Shown here: in pieces, positions 15,083 to 20,025 of the stretch
How positions within the stretch are numbered: position 1 is the stretch's first letter
Layout: each line of letters opens with the position of its first letter
Assembly (NCBI GenBank): GCA_035476575.1
Contig: DATILL010000127.1
Span: 1-20,025 of the forward strand
Source: DATILL01 sp035476575
GTDB lineage: Bacteria > Actinomycetota > Actinomycetes > Mycobacteriales > JACQDL01
DNA: 20,025 nucleotides
Direction: 5' to 3'
Notes under the pieces: generated by a model
Databases searched by the model: none
Told to the model about the DNA's origin: nothing
What the model saw: the letters and a program-made list of their open reading frames with translations, nothing else
Position numbers and translations under genes: made by a program

Positions 15083-15132
15083 CGCGGGTCCTCCTCGAGC
15101 AGGGTGGTCAGCGCGGCCTGTACGCCGGTCAC
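15079..15132 (-). CDS. 17-codon linking ORF
   Basis: A tiny frame, V-T-G-V-Q-A-A-L-T-T-L-L-E-E-D-P-R, starts at a GTG overlapping the EspG-like stop (GTGA) and ends in a TGA overlapping the next start (GTGA). It also contains the GAGGAGG ribosome site of the hydrolase gene. It may keep ribosomes moving between genes or be chance sequence around a ribosome site. A functional peptide is not supported. Confidence 0.25.
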   Translation of the reverse strand: MTGVQAALTTLLEEDPR

Positions 15133-15934
15133 CCGGCGTCGGTGAGCCGGACCGCCGGCTCGGCTGCGTCGTCCGCGTCGTCGTCCGGCGGCTCGTCCGG
15201 CTGCACCAGCCAGACCCCGGCGGTGCCGGCGTCCACCCAGCGGACCGCGCCGCCGGAGTAGACACCGGTTGCGAGCCGGCGGGTCAATCGGGCCTGCCCG
15301 GTGGCCACCCGGCTGCGCAGCACCGTCACCCAGCCGTCGGCGAGCGCGGCAGGAACCCCGGCCCGGGTCAGCGCGGTGGCCACGTCGGCGAAGCGGCCGG
15401 CGGTGAGCAACCGGTCGGTCTGCCGTAGCGTCCTGGCCGGCGCGGTGAAAGCCACACCGGCCGGCGCCGGCCGCACGCTCTCCTCCAGCAGGTCGGCGGC
15501 CAGCCACGCGGCGCCCGCTCGGCCGGGCCGGGGATCGGGTCGAGCGTCCACACGTCCGGCTCCCGCTCGGTCAGCAGCAGCGTGCCGGCGGTGGACTCGG
15601 CGACCAACTGCCGCCGCTCGTCTCCATCCCGGCCCAGCAGGCTGAGACCGGCCAACGCCCGCGCGTCCAGCAGCGGATCGAGCGCGCCGCGGGCCGCCCG
15701 GGTGAGCGCCACTCCGCCGGGACGCAGCTGGAGCAGGCCGCGGGCGAGCAGCGAACGGACCGCGACGGTGTCCGCAACCGCAATGTCCTCCCGGTGCCAG
15801 CCGTCCAGCAGCTCCGGCGGCAGCACGGCGCCGGCCACCCTGGCCAGCGCGCGCAGCTCATCGCTGCTCAGCGCGGCCGGCACGCCGGTCCGCTCCGTTG
15901 CCTCGGAGGGCGGCGCGGCGGTCACCGCGGTCAC
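15129..15934 (-). pseudogene. EspG-like paralogue with a -1 frameshift
   Basis: The gene starts at GTG 15934, overlapping the WXG100 stop. The first part has the module D-E-L-R-A-L-A-R-V-A-G, then V-R-S-L-L-A-R-G-L-L-Q-L-R-P-G-G-V-A-L-T and A-L-D-P-L-L-D, paralogous to residues 8-75 of the protein at 12158-12829. After V-W-T-L-D-P-I-P-G-P-A-E-R-A the frame is lost near 15512. Restoring one G (CCGCG to CCGGCG) joins it to A-W-L-A-A-D-L-L-E-E and the rest, ending V-R-L-T-D-A-G at TGA 15131-15129, for 268 residues in total. The role is inferred to be a cytosolic chaperone or adaptor for T7SS substrates in this operon. If the indel is real, the gene is broken after about 140 codons. Confidence 0.7.
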
Positions 15935-16234
15935 CGCGCCCGCCCCGGAGCCGGCACGGTCAGCGCCCGGGCGGCTAGCTGCAACCGGTCGGCCAGGAAG
16001 TCCAGCGTTTCGGCCTGTGTCTGCAGCTCGCGGCGCCGGCGTTCGACGCTGCGCTCGAAGCGTTGCGCGGCCGGGCCGGCCCAGACAAGTTCCCGGGTCG
16101 CCCGGTCCAGCGTGCCGCACGTCGGCGACCCGGCGCGCCTCGACCCGGATCCTCCGGGCCGCCTCGGCCATCTCCGCAGCCTCGCCGCCGCCTGTGCCGA
16201 GCCCGGCCCCGGCCGGCGTCACCCGACCCTCCAT
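15931..16234 (-). pseudogene. WXG100-family protein with a +1 frameshift
   Basis: The start at ATG 16234-16232 has a strong GGAGGAGG eight bases upstream. The first ~39 residues (E-A-A-E-M-A-E-A-A-R-R-I-R-V-E-A-R-R-V-A-D-V) form the first helix. Then the frame changes near 16117 and continues as T-L-D-R-A-T-R-E-L-V-W-A-G-P-A-A-Q-R-F and a long second helix ending at TGA 15933-15931. The W-A-G turn between two helices and a corrected length of exactly 100 residues are diagnostic of WXG100 (ESAT-6-like) proteins, the small dimeric substrates of type VII secretion. The net change is +1 (or -2), in a CG-rich spot. It heads the minus-strand operon with the EspG-like and peptidoglycan hydrolase genes. 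Confidence 0.75.
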
Positions 16235-16290
16235 CGTGCCTCCTCCACCGTCCACTGCGGAGAGTCTCGGCGTACCGGGGCCGGACCGGT

Positions 16291-16306
16291 ATGGGAAGGG
16301 TTCCCC
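16291..16306 (-). promoter_or_regulatory. Operator-like 16-bp motif, site 3
   Basis: The plus strand reads ATGGGAAGGGTTCCCC: a GGGAA / TTCCC dyad with a 3-base centre. It is 56 bases upstream of the minus-strand WXG100 start and is the most symmetrical of the five sites. Confidence 0.6.
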
Positions 16307-16338
16307 GGCCGCGGGACTGGAGCCGGCCCGACGGCGAG

Positions 16339-16367
16339 CGGCCACCGTCCATCGTGGACGGTGGCCG
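16339..16367 (-). terminator. Terminator hairpin after the PASTA protein gene
   Basis: CGGCCACCGTCCA (16339-16351) pairs with TGGACGGTGGCCG (16355-16367), a 13-bp perfect stem with a 3-base loop. It lies 23 bases after the PASTA gene stop on the minus strand and before the motif that serves the WXG100 operon. Confidence 0.8.
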
Positions 16368-16389
16368 GGTCGCGGGACGGCTGCGCCGG

Positions 16390-18828
16390 TCAGGGGGGCC
16401 AGACCCAGCCCAGGGTGAAGCCCTCCGGCCGGGTGTAGCCCCGGCCGAGGTACGTCTGGTAGTCGGGCGTGCCCTCCGCTGCCCACACCCACGCCGCCCC
16501 GTCGAACATCGCCTTGATCGGCAGCAGCCGCGGATCGACCTGCGTCGGGTACGCGTAGAACGCGACGCCGTTGTTGGTCCAGCCGGGGTCGTAGCTCGGC
16601 ACGTTGGTCATCGAGTAGTAGAAGGTGCCCGCCCCGCCGCACCGGGCGCCGTCGCAGACGTACCGGTACACCGCCGTGGTGCCGCCGGCCTGCGCGGGGA
16701 AGCCCCAGCCGAGCAGCCGCTGGTCCACGTAGCCGGCCTCCGGCTGCAGCGCGTACCGGAACTCACCGCCCTTCTTGGCCAGCCGGACCTGCGCCGGGCC
16801 GACATCCTCGTAGACGTACTGTACCTGGGTGCCGGGTGCGGCCGGGCTGCCCTTCGGCGGCGCCTGGTCGAGCACCACGTTCGGCTGGTTGGTGACCAGG
16901 TCCGGCACCGGCACCGGGGTCAGCCCCTGCGCCGTGATCGCGGCCCGCGCGGCGGCCGGGTCCAGCCCGGTCACCGTCGGCACCACCACCGAGCTGTAGA
17001 AGCGGACGCTGACCGCGGTGCCCGGCGTCGCGGCCGCCGCGGCCGGTGGCGCCTGGTCGAGCACCACGTTCGGCGGCTCGGCGGCCGGCCGGGTGCCCGC
17101 GTCCACCTGGGTGCAGGCCAGCCCGAACGCGGCCAGCCGGGCGCAGGCATCCGCCACCAGCAGCCCGCTCACGTCCGGCACGAGCACCTGGGTCGGGTAG
17201 CTGACCCGCACCCGGTCGCCGGTCTGTGCCGGGCTGCCGGCGGCCGGGTCCTGCGCGCTCACCTTGTCCACCGCGGCCGGGTCGGCCACCGCGGGCAGCT
17301 CGACCCGCTCACAGACCAACCCGGCCGCCTCGACCGCGGAGCAGGCCGTCGCGGACGGCAGACCGGTCACATCGGGCAGCTGGATGTCGCCGCGGTAGCT
17401 GACCGTGACGATCTGCCCAGCCGGCGCCTGCGTGTCGGCGGTCGGCGCGGTCCGCAGCACCTGTCCGGTCGGGCCGGCGCCGTCGTTGCCCACCGGCACC
17501 TGGACGCAGTCGAGCTTGGCCGCCCGCAGGATGGCGCATGCCGCCTGCCGGTCCTGGCCGACCACGTCGGGCACCGCCACCGGCGGCGGGGCGGGCGGCC
17601 GGCTGGTCGGCGCCGTCCCGCCGGGACGGCCCGGACCGGGATCGGCCGGACCTGCCGGGCCGGGATCGGTCGCCGGTCGCGCGGGCCCGCGCGGGGCGGA
17701 CCGCCGGTCGCCGTCCAGCCCGTCGCCGGTGCCCTTGTCGATGGTGCGGTCGGTGCCGTCCCGGTCGACCACGACGCCGCGGGAGGCGTACTGGTCGTTG
17801 ATGAAGACCTTGCTGCCCCGGGTGATCACGTCGAACTCCCGGCTGGACCCCGGGACCGGCCCGACCTGCCGGCGCTCCTGACCGGACGCGGCGTCCAGCA
17901 CGTGCACGATGCGCGCGGTGTAGTCGGGCACCAAGACCCGGTCGCCGCTGACCACCGGCGGTCCATTGCGGACGTCCCCCTTGCCTCCCGCGGTGAACTC
18001 GACCGAGCGCACCTGCGCGGTGGGCAGGTCGACCCGCAGCAGCCGGCGGTCGCCGGCACGGGCCACCCACAGGATGTCGCCGGGGCCCGGCGCTGCGATC
18101 CGCACCGTGTCAGCAGGCTGTCCGGCCAGCTCGGGCACCCAGGCTCGCTGCACGTCGCCGGCCGTCCGGCCGTACCGGACCGCCTCGCCAGCGGCCAGCC
18201 GGAGCACCGTCGGACGGTCTCCCACCAGGGTCAGCAGGGCCGGCTCGCCGGCCTTGCCGACCTCGACGGCGGTGCCCTTGCGGGCCTTGACGATCTCCTG
18301 CAGCGTGCCGCCGACGAGCACCCAGGCGGTGCCGGAGGAGTCGACCTCCATGCCCTGCACCCGGCCCAGCGTCGCCACCGGGGTGACCGCGCGGGTGCGC
18401 GGGTGCACCCAGCCGATCTGGCCGGTGGCCCGGTCCACCGAGTACATCTCCGAGCCGCCGCCGACCAGGCTGCCCGCCGCGTCCTTGGATCCGGCCGCCG
18501 GAAGCGCCTGCGGGGTCATGGTGGTGGTGTCGACCTTCCACCGCTCGCCGGTGGCCACGTTCTCCACGTACAGCTGGCCGTCCGGCAGCTCGACGACCCG
18601 GGTCGGCTGACGGCTCTCGGCCACCGCGGCGGTCAGCTTCGCCTCCACCCGGCCGGACTCGCCGTTGACCCGGACCACGGTGTGGCCCTTGGTCAGCGCG
18701 GCGCTGCCGTCGTCGAGCGCCGCCCGGGACGCCCGGTAGCCGGTCCCGAACGAGACCGCCAGCACCCCTGCCAGCAGCGCGGCGACCAAGCCGATCCGTC
18801 CGAGCCGCGTGCGCAGTGCGTGCGACAA
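16390..18828 (-). CDS. Membrane-anchored propeller-like/PASTA protein
   Basis: A complete 812-residue protein. A signal anchor lies at about 12-30, then a roughly 320-residue repeat-rich, probably propeller-like extracellular domain (L-P-D-G-Q-L-Y-V, A-T-G-Q-I-G-W-V), and a Pro/Gly linker (about 375-418). Four PASTA domains follow (about 419-478, 483-544, 550-611, 615-673) and then a 138-residue C-terminal domain rich in Tyr and Trp. PASTA 1-3 each hold two Cys exactly ten residues apart (431/441, 496/506, 562/572), probably disulfides; PASTA 4 has none. The N-terminal half resembles the FN3-type envelope proteins found beside MoxR/DUF58/FHA genes in actinomycetes. PASTA domains bind peptidoglycan fragments. 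The TTG at 18828 is preferred because GAGGAGG sits about six bases upstream; ATG 18876 would leave almost no promoter. It is divergent from the FHA gene. Confidence 0.87.
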   Translation of the reverse strand: MSHALRTRLGRIGLVAALLAGVLAVSFGTGYRASRAALDDGSAALTKGHTVVRVNGESGRVEAKLTAAVAESRQPTRVVELPDGQLYVENVATGERWKVDTTTMTPQALPAAGSKDAAGSLVGGGSEMYSVDRATGQIGWVHPRTRAVTPVATLGRVQGMEVDSSGTAWVLVGGTLQEIVKARKGTAVEVGKAGEPALLTLVGDRPTVLRLAAGEAVRYGRTAGDVQRAWVPELAGQPADTVRIAAPGPGDILWVARAGDRRLLRVDLPTAQVRSVEFTAGGKGDVRNGPPVVSGDRVLVPDYTARIVHVLDAASGQERRQVGPVPGSSREFDVITRGSKVFINDQYASRGVVVDRDGTDRTIDKGTGDGLDGDRRSAPRGPARPATDPGPAGPADPGPGRPGGTAPTSRPPAPPPVAVPDVVGQDRQAACAILRAAKLDCVQVPVGNDGAGPTGQVLRTAPTADTQAPAGQIVTVSYRGDIQLPDVTGLPSATACSAVEAAGLVCERVELPAVADPAAVDKVSAQDPAAGSPAQTGDRVRVSYPTQVLVPDVSGLLVADACARLAAFGLACTQVDAGTRPAAEPPNVVLDQAPPAAAAATPGTAVSVRFYSSVVVPTVTGLDPAAARAAITAQGLTPVPVPDLVTNQPNVVLDQAPPKGSPAAPGTQVQYVYEDVGPAQVRLAKKGGEFRYALQPEAGYVDQRLLGWGFPAQAGGTTAVYRYVCDGARCGGAGTFYYSMTNVPSYDPGWTNNGVAFYAYPTQVDPRLLPIKAMFDGAAWVWAAEGTPDYQTYLGRGYTRPEGFTLGWVWPP

Positions 18829-18881
18829 CCTTGCCTCCTCGACTCCGGGAGGATGGTACGAAAGAACGTGCATCACACCAC

Positions 18882-18897
18882 ATGGGGAGGGATCCCC
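18882..18897. promoter_or_regulatory. Operator-like 16-bp motif, site 4 (divergent intergenic region)
   Basis: ATGGGGAGGGATCCCC lies between the divergent PASTA gene (TTG 18828, 53 bases away) and FHA gene (ATG 18918, 20 bases away), where a single site could control both. Confidence 0.6.
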
Positions 18898-18917
18898 AAC
18901 CCTCGGGGAGGTTCTGG

Positions 18918-19592
18918 ATGGTCGACCCCACCGCGGCCACGGTCACCGTCGGCGACGCGCTGCACCCGCTGCGGGAGGACGAGCCCTTCACCTTCGGCCG
19001 GTCCGAGAACTGCACGATCTGCCTCGACCCGGCCGACACCGGCATCTCCCGGCGGGCCGGCTCGCTGGAGCACGAGGGCGGCACCTGGTGGCTGGTCAAC
19101 CGCAGCAGCCTGCGCCCGCTCGCGGTGACCGACGAGCTCGGCTTCCGCAGCCTGCTCGCCCCCGGCCGCCGGCTCGCGGTGGAGGCGCCGGTGCGGGTGA
19201 CCGTGGATGGCACCGCCGGCTCGCACGTGCTCACGGTGAGCGTGCCGCGGTCCGGCGCGGCCAGCGAGCCGGCCGCGGTCGGCACCACCACCTCGGTCGG
19301 TGAGGGCGTGCTGGTCAGCGAGCTGGACCGGGCGGCCATGGTGGCCCTGTTCGCCGGCTACCTCGAGGACCCGCCGCGCTACGACCCCTACCCGAAGAGC
19401 TACGCGGCTGCTGCGGCCCGGCTCGGCTGGCCGCGGACCACGCTGGTGAAGCGGATCGAGTACCTGCGCACCCGGCTGACCAACGCCGGCGTGCCCAACC
19501 TGACCGGCTGGAACGCGCTGCCCGGCCTGGCCGAGTACGCGATCACCGCGCGGCTGATCGCCAAGGAGGACCTCCGGCTCATCGGCCGCTGA
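18918..19592 (+). CDS. FHA-domain protein with helix-turn-helix-like C-terminus
   Basis: A 224-residue protein from ATG 18918 (GGGAGG six bases upstream). Residues about 10-95 form an FHA phosphothreonine-binding domain: F-T-F-G-R-S-E-N-C-T-I-C-L, G-I-S-R-R-A-G-S-L and W-W-L-V-N-R-S-S match the G-R, S-R-x-H-like and N-x-S positions, but the usual His after S-R is replaced (S-R-R-A). The C-terminal part (about 145-224) is K-S-Y-A-A-A-A-A-R-L-G-W-P-R-T-T-L-V-K-R-I then L-R-T-R-L, which reads like a helix-turn-helix with recognition helix. So this may be a phosphorylation-responsive DNA-binding protein, regulated by a Ser/Thr kinase not seen here. It is divergent from the PASTA gene and upstream of WXG100. 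Confidence 0.82.
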   Translation: MVDPTAATVTVGDALHPLREDEPFTFGRSENCTICLDPADTGISRRAGSLEHEGGTWWLVNRSSLRPLAVTDELGFRSLLAPGRRLAVEAPVRVTVDGTAGSHVLTVSVPRSGAASEPAAVGTTTSVGEGVLVSELDRAAMVALFAGYLEDPPRYDPYPKSYAAAAARLGWPRTTLVKRIEYLRTRLTNAGVPNLTGWNALPGLAEYAITARLIAKEDLRLIGR

Positions 19593-19596
19593 GGCA

Positions 19597-19617
19597 GCTG
19601 GCGCAGCGGCCGCCAGC
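19597..19617 (+). terminator. Weak hairpin after the FHA gene
   Basis: GCTGGCG (19597-19603) and CGCCAGC (19611-19617) form a 7-bp stem with a 7-base loop directly after the FHA stop codon. It may attenuate read-through into the WXG100 gene. Confidence 0.4.
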
Positions 19618-19625
19618 GCGGCGGG

Positions 19626-19641
19626 CTGGGGAGGGTTTCCG
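19626..19641 (+). promoter_or_regulatory. Operator-like 16-bp motif, site 5
   Basis: CTGGGGAGGGTTTCCG lies 77 bases upstream of the WXG100 start at 19719 and 33 bases after the FHA stop. It matches the core at all 14 positions. Confidence 0.6.
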
Positions 19642-19718
19642 ATTCCGCCGGGGGTGCGGCGCTGCCTAGCGTCGGCCGCGGTCCCGAGACGTGGGCCGTC
19701 CCCGACGAGGAGGAACGT

Positions 19719-19982
19719 ATGTCCGTCATCGGTGCCGAGCTCGGCGAGCTGCACACCCTGACCGCGAGCTTCAACCGGCAGAGCGGCGCGGTCGAGACAC
19801 TCATGTCCGAGCTGTCCGCGCAGCTGCACAACACCTACTGGCAGGGCGGCGCGGCGGAGCGCTTCCGCAGCGCCTGGGAGACGGAGTACCAGCCCGCCCT
19901 GCGTGGGCTGGCCAGCGCTCTGGTCGACGCCTCCGACGAGGTACGGCGCCGCGCCGACGCGCTGCACGCCGCGGGCGCGTAG
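19719..19982 (+). CDS. WXG100-family (ESAT-6-like) protein
   Basis: A complete 87-residue two-helix protein with N-T-Y-W-Q-G-G-A-A-E-R-F between the helices; the W-x-G turn (W-Q-G) is the family signature. The C-terminal helix has Y-Q-P-A-L-R-G-L-A-S-A-L, and the tail has E-V-R-R-R-A-D-A. Such proteins are small dimeric substrates or partners of type VII secretion. The start has AGGAGG at the right distance. It is preceded by an operator-like motif and followed by a strong hairpin, so it seems to be a single-gene unit. It is probably the partner for the ATPase (EccC/FtsK-like) expected nearby, but no such gene is in this window. Confidence 0.9.
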   Translation: MSVIGAELGELHTLTASFNRQSGAVETLMSELSAQLHNTYWQGGAAERFRSAWETEYQPALRGLASALVDASDEVRRRADALHAAGA

Positions 19983-20001
19983 GCGGTACCCGCCCGGCGC
20001 G

Positions 20002-20025
20002 CCGGACCCGGCATCCCGGGTCCGG
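20002..20025 (+). terminator. Strong terminator hairpin after WXG100
   Basis: CCGGACCCGG (20002-20011) and CCGGGTCCGG (20016-20025) form a perfect 10-bp stem with a 4-base CATC loop, 19 bases after the WXG100 stop. The window ends at the last base of the stem, so any T-tract is not visible. Confidence 0.8.

Noticed and set aside
13403..15145. 580-residue plus-strand frame opposite the peptidoglycan hydrolase
   Set aside because: The minus strand carries clear lysozyme and VanY motifs; the plus frame has none.
16063..19128. 1021-residue plus-strand open frame
   Set aside because: It is antisense to the PASTA protein gene and has no motifs; its composition is typical of a shadow frame.
1..20025. 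CRISPR array, rRNA, tRNA or riboswitch
   Set aside because: I saw no regularly spaced repeats and no RNA-gene-like conserved blocks while reading both strands.

Overview
The window looks like chromosomal DNA from a high-GC actinomycete, most likely Micromonosporaceae (Actinoplanes/Micromonospora-like). This is inferred from the G/C-rich third codon positions, the frequent GTG/TTG starts behind GAGGAGG-type ribosome sites, GTGA/TTGA stop-start overlaps, and the WXG100, FHA and PASTA gene content. The organism name is an inference only.

Left part (1-10600). An IS3-type element runs off the left edge and ends near 134, inside a short gene. Next comes a stretch of mostly minus-strand metabolic genes, rich in alpha/beta-hydrolases. 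Four look intact: an NmrA-like NAD(P)H-binding oxidoreductase, an HSL-type esterase, an epoxide hydrolase and a DUF308/HdeD-like membrane protein. The rest are remnants. They include two small hydrolases with their middles deleted, a SigJ-like ECF sigma factor collapsed into one of those hydrolases, a LuxR/MalT-type N-terminus fused in frame to a hydrolase lacking its nucleophile elbow, an enoyl-CoA hydratase, an SDR tail, a YjbR/MmcQ fragment, and possibly a CHAT-type fragment. A nearly complete CocE/NonD hydrolase carries two one-base frameshifts. It follows a TipAS antibiotic-binding domain whose MerR DNA-binding half is missing.

Right part (10750-20025). This is a coherent type VII-secretion-like (T7SS) and cell-envelope locus. 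Plus-strand genes encode a WXG-like helical protein, a 337-residue helical protein and an EspG-like protein, followed by a separate secreted protein. Facing it, a minus-strand operon encodes a WXG100 protein, an EspG-like paralogue and a lysozyme-plus-VanY peptidoglycan hydrolase; each of these three carries one small indel. Upstream of that operon is a large membrane-anchored propeller/PASTA protein, divergent from an FHA protein with a helix-turn-helix-like tail. A second WXG100 gene with a strong terminator ends the window.

The most interesting signal is a 16-bp, partly palindromic motif (core TGGGRARGKHTYCC). It lies upstream of every transcription unit in the right-hand locus (five sites) and was not seen in the left part, so it is a candidate operator for one regulon. 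Several frameshifts across the window are single-base changes in short homopolymers, so sequencing error must be excluded before calling those genes dead.
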